Below are positions 47,220 through 57,389 of a stretch of DNA of 64,000 nucleotides, piece by piece. Both the position numbers and the translations under genes were made by a program. The first letter of the stretch is position 1, and the number at the start of each line of letters is the position of its first letter. The notes under the pieces were generated by a model. The model ran no database searches. It was given only the letters and a program-made list of their open reading frames with translations, and was not told where the DNA came from. This DNA comes from Takashimella koratensis (lineage: Eukaryota; Basidiomycota; Tremellomycetes; Trichosporonales; Tetragoniomycetaceae), in the NCBI GenBank assembly GCA_003116875.1, contig BCKT01000002.1:806001-870000 (forward strand), given 5' to 3'.

Positions 47220-47964
47220 TCAGACCTGTCCTCCGTTTGTAGGGGGAGTCGTCGTGGCCAGCTCCAGCAGACTGTTGAGGTCCTTGGTGAGCGCTTGCAG
47301 CTGTGTGTCGATGTCGCTGAAAAGGTCGTCCCCTTTCAAAGCCTCCAGGTCAGCTTTGAAGTCAGGTCCGTTGATGGCGGCTGTGATCGCATCCCTGATC
47401 GCCGTGACCGCTTGGGAGGGAAGTTTGTCCACGGTGGTCTTCGTGAGCAAGGCAGCATGGTCTTTGAGGGTAGGAATGAGATTGTAAGGATCGAGCCGGT
47501 CGGTGCTGAGAGCGATAGTGGCCACTGACGCAGAGTTTTGTGAAACGGACCGAGAGTAGAGGCCATGCGCCACCATCTGGACCCTCTGAGTTAGCACGCC
47601 TTAACTGAAAGCGAACAGTCATCCATCGACAGAAAAAAAATCTATTCAAGAAATGCGCGGGAATCGAAATCTATTTCCATGGGAAATCTTTGGAGGCAGC
47701 ACTTACCGTCAAAATGATGTTGTTGGACTTGTTTTTCGCTTCATTCAAGAGCCGCAAAACTCGCTTCCCATCTTCCTTCCACGCCTCACCAGCAAGGCCG
47801 TCGACATTTTGCGCGGTGGCAAGCCGGGAGGTGAGGGCGTCGAGTTTGATTCGTTGGCCGTTGGAACGTTCCTGAATCTCGGTCAAAAGCTCGTAGTCGG
47901 CAGCAGTGGGCGCACTTCCAACGGACTGGGCAGCGTTGACGGTTGCCGAGGGGGCTTTGGACAT
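47220..47964 (-). CDS. Tandem-family protein D (coiled-coil, unknown)
   Basis: The function is unknown. The start MSKAPSATVNAAQSVGSAPT (47964) leads to ADYELLTEIQERSNGQRIKL, which aligns with SDMEWLGEM of protein E, and AWKEDGKRVLRLLNEAKNKS, which aligns with the second helix of B. A phase-0 intron (about 47577-47706) follows residue 86. The acceptor is either GTCCAG just before ATGGTG or CTCAG nine bases earlier. Exon 2 reads HGLYSRSVSQNSASVATIAL, then LPSQAVTAIRDAITAAINGP and the heptad tail DIDTQLQALTKDLNSLLELA. The length is 204 (or 207) residues. There is no signal peptide. The start and stop are firm; the acceptor is uncertain. Confidence 0.68.
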
Positions 47965-48624
47965 GGTGAGCTCCGGACGTTTGTTGGTAAGGGAGCGATA
48001 CGACGAGAGTTGATGTCTAAGGTGGCAAGGAGGAAAGCGCAAAGTGAAGAGAAGGGGGAGGGAGAGCCTGCTCTGCTTTTAGGATGATAAGGGGTGGAAG
48101 AAAGCGACATGGCGTGCTGATTTTGGAAGCCCCCCACACCGACCAAAGACAAACAAAAGATCGGTGTAGAGCTTGGACGAGACGCTAAAAGCTGTGCGCT
48201 TTCGCCCTTTACTTGTTCACCATGAGCTACGCACAAGCAAATTCCAGACCATTGCCGATCGTCACAAAAGATCAACCTCCTTGAAGCTACATGAAAGGAT
48301 AGGTGAGTTGAAGGCAGGTGAAAGTTTGTCCGAGAGTTGATATCTCACATGTCACTTATGAGAAGCGTTGTCGCTCTCCGGTGAGAGGACGAGTATGGCC
48401 AAGTCATCTCCTAGATCCGCGATAACTTAAAACACCATCGTGAACCCTGAAGAAATCGCGGTCAGAGTGAGATCTCGGCGATGTCACCGGCAAGGTTGAC
48501 TCCAAACTCTGAAGTGGTACAGGTAGCAAATGAAAACAACCCTCTTCGAGACGTCCATCTCAAGAATCACTATCTTAATTCAATACAGAGGTCACATCTG
48601 CGGCCTCTTGCATGAAAACGTCGA
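47965..48624. other. Spacer between tandem genes D and E
   Basis: 660 bp; promoter of gene D and 3' region of gene E. No gene or clear regulatory motif is supported. Confidence 0.45.
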
Positions 48625-49333
48625 TTAGTCGACTTCATAAAGGCTGATTCCCGCTTCGCCCTGTTGTGAAGGGCTAGCACGCGTATCATCGACCCCGGTA
48701 GGGTGAGAAGCAAAGAACACCTCGAGAACCGTCAAATATGATCTGTAATTGTCATGCGCGCCCGGGAATCTCTCTCGTAGCTTCAACATGTCAGCGTCTC
48801 GCTTGTAGTCCTATATATAGCGGATTCGGCCGGGTTGAATTGAGATGATATACAATATGAGCGGTGTTCAAGATACCAATGTCGAAGTGAGAAGCACCCA
48901 GAGCAATATGGCATCAGTTCTGATTGCAGTATTCCAATGGATGTTCAAAAACCAAAGCACTCACAGTCGATGATCCAATTTTCTCATTCGACCTCAGCCT
49001 CTCGAACTGATTGAGAAGACTTTCCTGAGCTTGAATACATGTGTCTTGCGTCATATACAGCGTTTCAACCCAAGTAGTCCACAGTTTCTCCTTCTCCCCA
49101 TCCTCTCTATCTTCCTTGCTGTCATGGACCTCTTCCTCTTCTCCTCTTTGGTCTTCGTTCTTTCTCCTCCGCAGATCTGACAAAATTGGGGAGGCATTGT
49201 CCAGTAATTTGCGAATCCTAGGCAAATGCTCTTCGAAGGGCTTTATCATCTCGCCCAGCCACTCCATATCACTCTCAAGAACCGTCTTGAAGCCGGGAAC
49301 AGTAGCAACGGAGAGTTCCGTGTTGTCGGACAT
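48625..49333 (-). CDS. Tandem-family protein E (W-helix coiled-coil, unknown)
   Basis: The function is unknown. The start MSDNTELSVATVPGFKTVLE (49333) leads to SDMEWLGEMIKPFEEHLPRI, an acidic linker of mostly Glu, Asp and Lys, and LWTTWVETLYMTQDTC with WxxW at residues 85-88. A 154-nt phase-0 intron (48811-48964) follows residue 123, exactly 35 residues after Trp88. Exon 2 was found by splicing: DYKRDADMLKLRERFPGAHD, then NYRSYLTVLEVFFASHPTG, ending YEVD with TAA at 48625. This exon resembles exon 2 of F (LFKLREELPGM). The length is 184 residues. A TATATATAA box lies about 100 bp upstream. The unspliced frame stops early, at 48914. Confidence 0.72.
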
Positions 49334-50039
49334 GATATTGATTGGTTGTATACTGTTGGTAAAGTGTAAATCAAGGACTTGGAAGACTGCAGTAGCTGTA
49401 TACCACCAGCCTCAGCGAGGTGCGGTCCGCTTATATATACACAGAAAATGAGAGCAGAGGCCGACGGCAGTATCTCGGAGTCATTGCGGGAGTTTCAGGA
49501 TGGACAGTGGAAGGCTTCGGACGCGTTTAAAACCCTTTATCCCAAAGTCGGGGGCAACATATAAGTAAAAGTCCTTTACGAGGATTTTCGCAACTCACAG
49601 AATACAAAGCACATTTCCTGATCCCGGTGCGTGAAGGGTAGAGCTACCCGCTTTCAAAGTGACCTCTGATTGGAGTGTGAGAGGTGAGAGCGGTTGTAGG
49701 CATTGCCGAGTGGCCATCTATGGCAGTTGATGCCGAGGCTTACTTTTGGCTCATATTATAACCGGTCACAAAAGAACGCCCAATGTGAAAAAGAGCCGGA
49801 CATGATCAAAGGGATTGAAAGGTAAAGTATGTACAGAGGACGCGGATCATCTGCCAGGCTAAGGCGGATGGATGAGGCCGCGCAGATTTGTATGAGTCCA
49901 GTGGGCAGTCTCGCTATGGGCTATGGGTCGCAGTTAAGGTCGTAACCTCTACATCATGAGTCAATTGCAAGACAGTGAGGTATAGCATAACTGCAATTCC
50001 TCTAACGTAAATGGCAAAACCTTGGGCAAGGACATCAAT
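49334..50039. other. Spacer between tandem genes E and F
   Basis: 706 bp with the gene E promoter (minus-strand GTATATATAA at 49431-49440). No other gene is supported. Confidence 0.5.
49431..49440 (-). promoter_or_regulatory. TATA box of tandem gene E
   Basis: GTATATATAA on the minus strand about 100 bp upstream of the gene E start, a good spacing for a fungal core promoter. Confidence 0.5.
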
Positions 50040-50694
50040 TTATTCTTCGCTATTTAAGTATTCTTGAACCCGATTTCTCCAAATTCCCAGAGTCACTACT
50101 GCAGATAGCATAGACGACTGATCCAACCCTTGCTTTAGACGGTCCAGCTTCGACTTAGTATCTTCAAGCATACCCGGAAGTTCCTCTCTCAACTTGAACA
50201 AGTCATCGTCTGGAGTGTATCCTGGAGGGACGGATGGATCTGGCTGCTGCTGCTGCTTCGAAGATTGATACTGATGCTTACCAGACATCAGCTACGATCT
50301 TGCTAACCACATGTCTACAACAACTCACACATGTACACTCCGAGTTCAAAAGGGATATCAGCGGTACTTGTCGAGCCCGCAGCCTATCTTGCAGCTGAGT
50401 AAACTCAGCAAGTGCTCCACTCCGCATCCTGTCCCAGTCTACCCATTCGTCGTCCAATATCTCTTCGTCGTCTTCCTCGTCGTCGTCGGCTCGGGGATCC
50501 AGATGGACTCGCTGCCTCCTAGTGAAGCCTACCAGTAACGATTCGAATACTGGAGTGTAAACGGATAGCTGGGTCTGCATTTTGTTTAGCCAATCTAGAT
50601 CTTCTTGAGCATTGTAGGCCTGTCCGGGCGTGCTGAGGTCGGAGGAGGTAGTGTTGGAGTCGTTCGGCTCGATGCTGCCTGACTGTGGCCCCAT
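50040..50694 (-). CDS. Tandem-family protein F (W-helix coiled-coil, unknown)
   Basis: The function is unknown. The chosen start is MGPQSGSIEPNDSNTTSSDL (50694), because the frame upstream of it is not family-like. Helix 1 is AQEDLDWLNKMQTQLSVYTP, followed by a linker with a dense Asp/Glu run (ADDDEEDDEEILDDE) and EWVDWDRMRSGALAEF, with WxxW at residues 84-87. A 37-nt phase-0 intron (50292-50328) follows residue 122, exactly 35 residues after Trp87. Exon 2 has a Gln/Pro linker (SSKQQQQPDPSVPPGYTP), then DDDLFKLREELPGMLEDTKS and KLDRLKQGLD, and ends RVQEYLNSEE. The length is 205 residues. It is the outermost member of the array, next to the SRD5A-like gene. Confidence 0.72.
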
Positions 50695-51174
50695 GATCAG
50701 GATTGAACATGAACTGAGCGTTGAATAGCAATGAAGCAGTAATGAGTGGGTTGAAATGGACTTTTGTATGCTTTGGATAAATGGCGCCATGACGTCCTTT
50801 CTATCCCGATTGGAGACCGAGTTCAGAGGAGCGCACAAAGGGTGCCAAAGGTAGAGGAGGAGCTGCAAGGATGTGAGGATACGATGCCGCCGGTACATGA
50901 TGCTTGAGCTGGATTGGTCATGAATGTGCTGTCCCCAGACCCTTGTCCATATGTCGCTAGCGCTATGATAATGGGTTGTGTTGCTCACGCCCCCTGATGA
51001 TATGTACAATGAAGGCATGTGCTATGCAATCAAGCCGCCAGTAGGAATGTGTATGTTATGTCTCGTCAAGCTTTAATGACCAGCGACCCCGGTTTTGTCC
51101 AATAGTGCGTAGGGCGGAATGTTTGCCCAAGTCTCACCCATTTCTCCCCTCCATATCTAACCCTCTTCCTATGC
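50695..51174. other. Spacer between tandem gene F and SRD5A-like gene
   Basis: 480 bp; gene F promoter and SRD5A-like 3' region. Open frame upstream of the gene F Met is unrelated in composition and is not called. Confidence 0.45.
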
Positions 51175-52503
51175 TCACAGCAACCACGGAACCACCGCCT
51201 TTCTCTCCGGCGGATACCGATCCCCGAACTGCCTGCGGTACCACGCGTGGCCCCTGACCGCACGCGGGAACATGCACGTGATCGTAGCGAGCACGAACGT
51301 CCATGCTGGTGAGAGGAGGGTGGTGACCCCGATTATAGGAGGGGTGGGGATGGTGACCACTGGCGAAGCGGCAAGGGCGAAACAGGTCCATTCGACCCTG
51401 CGAAGAGAGAGAAGACACAAGTCAAGTCAGATGGGAAGCGAAGCCTGGAAGGGAGAAGAGAAGGAGAGGGTGAGTGAGAGAGTTGGGGAGGGATTGAGAG
51501 GTACTGACCATTCGCAAAGGTAATTTGGGAAAGAAACGAGTTTGAACAACCCGCCTTGGGGGATCTTGTACCTCCCCGATGGATCTGTAGTTTCCTTCTC
51601 GTCATTTCCTCCGTTCGCATTTGCTGTCGATCGTTTGGACCTGGTCACTAGCTTTTGCCCTGCTGGTCTTCGGAGGTCGTTGAGAATCTCGTCATGGTAG
51701 ACTGCGATGAATATCAGCTCAAAACACTTCAGACAAGGCTACAGTTAAGGGGATAATGACACTCACTGTTGCCTGCGAAACCTGCCGCCCAGCCGAGGAG
51801 CGGTACCCAGAATCGAGGAGACCACACGTTCAGATTGCTCGGGTAATGAACGAACCCGTACCCCATGAGGTATCCGTTTCTATTACCGATCAAAACCAAG
51901 CGGGATGCGGTCAGCTTGGGTCCAAGAGCAGAGGAGAAGAGCACGGCGTGTCAGGGTGCTTACATTAGGTTGAATAGGCCCGCGGCGAAAGGGATGAAGA
52001 TGTGCATCGGTGAGCGGGTGGGCGAGAGGATGAGTGGGGATACGATCGCCCGGTGAGAGTAGTGGATCAGGAACAGGGTCTTCAAACCAAGTCAGCGAAC
52101 TGGTCAACAAATGAGGATGACTCTGGAGGGTCTGGAAGGGTCTAGAGGCCACGGATGAGGAGGGAAACTCACCGCAAGAATGGTGGACGTAGTAGGGAGG
52201 GATTGTCCAGCGCTTTGTCGAACCAGCGTGGTAAGCATAGTAATTGGCTGAAAGGGGTCTTGTCAGCCATATCATTGGGTCAATACTACTTGGACGTACC
52301 GAGACGAGCTCCATCGCTGCCCAAGTCAGATTGCCCGGTACATTCAACTTGGACTTTTGGATTGAGAACCGACCAAACGGCGCGTCGATGAGGAAGAGCG
52401 TGAGCGGGGCGTGGAAGGGGAAGATGTGGAAGATGAAGAGGATGGAGGAGAATGCCTTCGAGGGGAGGTGGGGTGGGGAATGGGAATGGGAGAAGGGGGA
52501 CAT
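51175..52503 (-). CDS. Steroid 5-alpha-reductase-like membrane protein
   Basis: It is predicted to be an NADPH-dependent reductase of the SRD5A family, in ER membranes, acting on a steroid or related lipid double bond. The spliced protein starts MSPFSHSHSPPHLPSKAFSS, then ILFIFHIFPFHAPLTLFLID, LFLIHYSHRAIVSPLILS and FIPFAAGLFNL. The C-terminal steroid dehydrogenase domain reads NGYLMGYGFVHYPSNLNVWS, YHDEILNDLRRP, GLFKLVSFPNYLCEWVEW and finally RRQFGDRYPPERKAVVPWLL. These fit the PNYxxExxEW and RYP...R blocks of the family. About five introns; roughly 330 residues. A linker around SKRSTANANGGNDEK is an insertion relative to animal enzymes. The substrate is unknown. Confidence 0.87.
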
Positions 52504-53285
52504 GGTAGGTCTGGATAGGTAGGGAGGGGTAAAGGAGCGAAGGGTGGAGGGTGGTTGCGAGGTGGATGGATGGATAGTGAGAAAGCGATCAGTGAACCAA
52601 ATCGCTCAGCACCGAAGAACTATCTGGTTGGTCGAGGTTGCAGGTATCTAGACTCTACCAAGCCCTCAGCGTGGTTCTCGCCGTCTACAGCTCGTCGCGA
52701 ATGTGAAAGGTGTTGTCAACGGAGAATGGAGAATGGAGAATGGAGAATGGTGAACGCGATGATGTGAGCAGTAAGCAGTCAAGTTGACTTCCCGATCTTA
52801 CGATCGAAATATTTCTCTTTTGGTGCGCGTCATCAGTTGGATTTTGAGCCAATCGCTGACCGCAGCGTGGTTCGAAACACGAAACTCTATTTCCGGTTTC
52901 CTTTACTTTTCCCGTAGCGCAAACTTTCTCATGTCGCCGTCGATCATCATCATGATCGTGAGCTGCGCAAGGCTCTGTCCTCACCTTGTCTGAATCCGTG
53001 TCTGCGCGTGCATTTGTCTCATTGCTACGAAATCACTTCCTCGACACCTCCAAACATGCATCGTGATAGGCAAGAGTATACCCTAACAGCTCGTTGTAGC
53101 CCAGCCATGATGATCACCTTGACCTTCCACAAATCAAACACTCCACGCCCAGCCTCAGACTACAACCAAGAATCGAGTAAGCCATGACCTCGATTGTTTT
53201 CTTATCAAAATGGGGCTACAAGATATACAAAGGGATCACAAGGTCCCATACCGAGACAACCTAGTAAACCAAACAATAGATAGAA
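52504..53285. other. Intergenic region between SRD5A-like gene and second Zn2Cys6 gene
   Basis: 782 bp with the SRD5A-like promoter, a GAGAATG tandem repeat (52721-52750) and the 3' region of the transcription factor gene. No gene is supported. Confidence 0.5.
52721..52750. repeat. GAGAATG heptamer repeat
   Basis: Four tandem copies of GGAGAAT in the SRD5A-like upstream region. Confidence 0.9.
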
Positions 53286-56200
53286 TCAAGGGACTCCCCA
53301 TGCGGGCCGAGGTACTCCAGAGACGCTGGAGGAAGGACCAAGTTGATGATGACTGTTACTGTTCGATGTCGACATTGATGGGCCTGACGGGTTGGCACGA
53401 CTTGTATCGATCCCAGACTGCTGGCCTGATTTTTCAAAGTCGATAGCGAACATGTCGGCCCAGAGCTACCATCAGGGTTTGTTGAAAAAACATCATCAGT
53501 CTCCCATCTCCCAACCTGTCTCTCGACCCTCATCCACACTCACTGTAGGCAGATTGACCGAATCCATCCCGTTGAAGCCGTCACCCGTGAAGCCAATCGC
53601 CTGCGCCTGAGGCGGCATGTACCCCACCGGTTCTCTCGGTAACGGGACCGGGTTCGCCGCGGGGCTTGGGGACGGACTTGGAGGTGGGAAAGCGCGCATC
53701 TTGGATCTGGGTGTATCTGGTGCTGGTGTCCCTGATCGAGTCCCACCGCCGTTCCCATGTTTACCGCCTTTCGCCTGCATGGTCGCCGCTGCGGCGAGGC
53801 GTTGAAGGCGGATCAGGCCAGAGCAGAGGTCGGCTTGAACAGGGTGGGTGGCTTTCCAGGTCTCCAAACGGTCTTCAAATACAGTGACGACACCGTCCAA
53901 GTCGGCCTGACTGGGTCAGCGAGGGAAACTGCGTAAGGAAAATATTCAAAGACTCACCAAACACTTGTTGGCCAGTTCTGTCCCCGGTTCTCGGATCGCC
54001 ATGAACGCACACACTGTACCGGCATGGAACGCCTGAATCATCCACCAATCAGCTCCGGCTCCCCAACCAAGGAGCAAGACTGAAGCTCAAAGTTTCACAT
54101 TCAATTCCACTCACACGATACGACATTGTCCACCAGGACCAAATGATGCTCGATCTGGTCAGTGCCATCGCCCTGTAAGCCGCAAGGAGGAAATGGGCTG
54201 CTTTGAAGCAGATCTCCTGCGAATCAGGGAAAGCGTCCGGGTCGGCCCGAAGATACGGGCGATGCAGGATGAGCCTAAGAACAGGTCCGAAAGATCCGAG
54301 TCACGACGTCAGCGCACTTCTCATAATTTGTACGAGATTTGACAAAGACGACGTCCAATGCCAACTCACACTAGCATAAAAGTCTTCACACACAGCGCGA
54401 GAGTCTGGTTGACCCGTCTGGCTGACCGACTGGAAGTCAAATAATCCGCTGTATCATCATCGGGTCGGAACCGCATTTGATCCGGGACTTCGGAATACCA
54501 CTGGAAGATATCTTCCGCCAACTTTAGTGAATCCTTGTACGTATCTTCGTCCTCGGCGAATGAAGGTTTGTTTTTGGGTTTGAAATACCCTCGGCCAGGT
54601 GAACGTGTGTATTCAAGATCATTTTTGAACACTCGACCGAGTAGTTCGAGTGACGGGATTGAGATCTGAAAGTATGCTGCGTGGTAAGTCTGTTCTGAGA
54701 CTTCCCGGTTGAGCCCCGTGGCCGAAGTCAGGGATCGAGCAGTGCCAGCGACGTCACTGAGACGCTCTTCGGTGATGTCTTGGGGCAAGTTGGTCGTCCA
54801 GAAAGTCGCTACCGACGGTCGGCCAAATGAGACGCAGAGCAAACAGTCGAGACCGACAACGGTCCACCATACCCGTCTTCGAACCTCGGCGTCACGAATA
54901 GACATGTTTGGATCGTGGTCGATTGGGTCAATGTGAAGGCCCATGGCTACACACTGCCTCACGAGCGACCCCATTAGAGCCCAAGAATCGGCGGCGCGCT
55001 CCGAGTTGAGTCTGGCGGAAAACGTCAGAAGAGCAGTTTTTCGATCACTATTAAACGCTTACAGGTAGATGTTGATCATTACTTGAGCTTGCAGTGTCTC
55101 GATGTTCGGAGTTGAGAGGAACGAGCACAATCGCAGAGCCTGATAAGCGGCAGACACTAAGAGATGCGACAATTAGCCTGGTGCTCTCGTCAATGAATCA
55201 AGATTACTCACGATAGAGTTCGCTTTGGAGGCGACTGTAGGTAAGATCGCCTGAACTCGGTGGCGGCGATTGAGGACCTTTGGCTGTCCACTTGCAATCC
55301 GGGTTCCCAAAGAGCTCGTAAATCGACGACCGTATCATTGTTCCTGAAACACGTAGATGACTTAGTTTAAGTCCTTGAAACTGATACAATGCGAACGAAT
55401 TACGGACATCACTTACCAAGTGAACAGATCATGATATACACGGCAATGTAGCAAAGCGGGACTTGGGCTTGCGCCTCGGCGCTGAGCTTGAAGAAGTTTC
55501 GATACTCCTTGATCAGAGTGGGTCTAGGAGCACGAGGCATCAGCATCCGTAGCGAGCTCGATTACAAGATCAAGCGGGAGATACGCACAGATGCCACGCT
55601 TGGAAGAACGACGCGACCTCATCGACAAACGCTTGCAAGACGACTTCGGACTGCTCGCCTCGAGGAAGCATGCTCAGGATATCTCCCAAGAAATTTTCTG
55701 GGTCCCAAATCGTCGTGAAGGGGAAGGTCTTGCGTTGATCCGGGAACCAACCTGTGAACGCTGCGTCTTCGGGGACTGTCAAAAGGTCGGGATCGAGGTT
55801 TGATGTCAGGTCGCGCAGCTTCACGGGATAAGCATTAGCGAAACACAAGTTTTTCTCTCGGTGTGACTAGATAAACCCACCCTAACCAGCATCGATTTCC
55901 CCGCAGGCGCCCCAAGGAATGCGGTCTGCCCTCCCTGTTCCACCATTGTGTCCGACGGCATGATATGCGAGAGATACGGTTCTACCAAGCGACCGAGGTT
56001 CCCTTCCATGGCCGGGTTGTTATCCTCGATCCCACGACCGTGAATGGCTGCCGATCCATTCCCATTGGCAGCAGCGTTAGCCGCAACGACCGCCATATTC
56101 GCTTCGTCCCATTTGAATCGTGCGTATCGATCGACAATCCGTGATCGCGTGTACCCATCATCCTCATTCACAGTGACACTATCCGAATGACTGGGTTCCC

Positions 56201-57389
56201 CTTTAATTGTCGACCCGTTCCCAGTAGACAAAGCCGGAGGTCGGTTCGAGGTCTTCTGCCGAAGTTCTCGAACAACCTGCTCGAGCTCGGCAATACGCCG
56301 CCGAAGCTTATCGGGCTCCATATAACTCGTATCGTTCGGGTCGCGGGCCTCGTCAATCTCGTATACACACGTTCCTGTCAGACCCAGAGCGGTACACCGG
56401 CCGCAGGGGCGAGCTCGATCGCATTTGCGTTTATGGTTGTGACATGGTACGCAACTGCGGATCGTTCGGTTTCGTTTTCGTTTTCGGTGGTCTTCTTTCT
56501 GATTGTCGCCCTTGATATCGCCATCGTCATCATCTCCGTCATCACCGTCAACGTCGATCTTCGTGTCCATGGGCTCGAGTTTGACCGGCGGGATAGGATG
56601 TCCGTTGGCAAGAGCACCGGCCGCAGCCGGGGTAGGACCGCCGGAATATGAGGCACCCGAGTTGGAAGCCTTGTCCGCCGTCGTCGGTCGAGATCGGCCA
56701 TCACTCATCGGCGACTCTTCAAACGATACGCCTTCGTCGTCTGTTCGACTGCCCGCCGTATTCCGTCGGGTTGCAAGTTGTCGCGCGTGATTCTCTGGTG
56801 TTGATGTCAGAGGCTGGGTTGGGTGTCTCGCTTGATCCTGCGGTGGAGCTGTCGGCTTTGATCGATCCTCTGCAAGACCTAGTGGGTAAGGCAGCGATCC
56901 TTGTTGGGGTATTTGGCTCGGCCGGACATTCAGATTCCCGTACGGTGTAGGTGGCTGTCGAGGCATGTTCCCCATGTACATGTTAGCTGGCATGTAGCTA
57001 GATGAGACATTGGACGGGGCGGACGGGTATTGGTAGCTGAGTCGCTGAGGACCGCCTGGTGCTGGACCTGTGCCGACATTTTGGATCGGATATTGCCAGT
57101 GTTGAGGGAACGGTGGGCGAACGTTGTGGTACGCGGGTCGAGGAAGAGGGTTGCCCCATCCGCCACCACTACTCTCAACGCCTCGATCTGGGTAGTTGGA
57201 ACGACCGTCTCTAGGGTGACCCCTAAATACGTCGTCCCCACCTGGTGTGGTCCTCCTTGGATCACCGCCACTCATGGCTCCACTACCGCTCATCCCTGCA
57301 GTCATATTGGATCGTTCGTCACGTCCTCTCTCGCGAGCGCCGCCGCCAGCGGGGGGTTGCTGCTTCCAATCGCTGGACCCAGAGGTCAT
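53286..57389 (-). CDS. Zn2Cys6 fungal transcription factor
   Basis: This is a full-length zinc-cluster regulator, nuclear; its targets are unknown. The start MTSGSSDWKQQPPAGGGARE (57389) opens a disordered Pro/Gly/Ser-rich region of about 300 residues with an acidic run. Then comes the binuclear cluster RSCVPCHNHKRKCDRARPCG followed by RCTALGLTGTCVYEID, directly preceded by basic RKRKRNR. A coiled helix follows (LRRRIAELEQVVRELRQK). The fungal_trans region includes VRQCVAMGLHIDPIDHDPN, then RRRVWWTVVGLDCLLCVSFG and PSVATFWTTNLP. Splicing of the last intron adds a C-terminal exon (LWADMFAIDFEKSGQQSGID onwards) ending at 53286. At least ten introns; more than 1000 residues. It has nearly 3 kb of upstream sequence. 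Confidence 0.92.

Noticed and set aside
46860..47528. 222-codon plus-strand frame
   Set aside because: It runs antisense through exon 2 of tandem gene D and has no recognisable features.
52866..52881. tRNA T-arm-like sequence (CGTGGTTCGAAACACG)
   Set aside because: The stem pairing is wrong for a T-arm and no acceptor, D or anticodon arms can be formed nearby.
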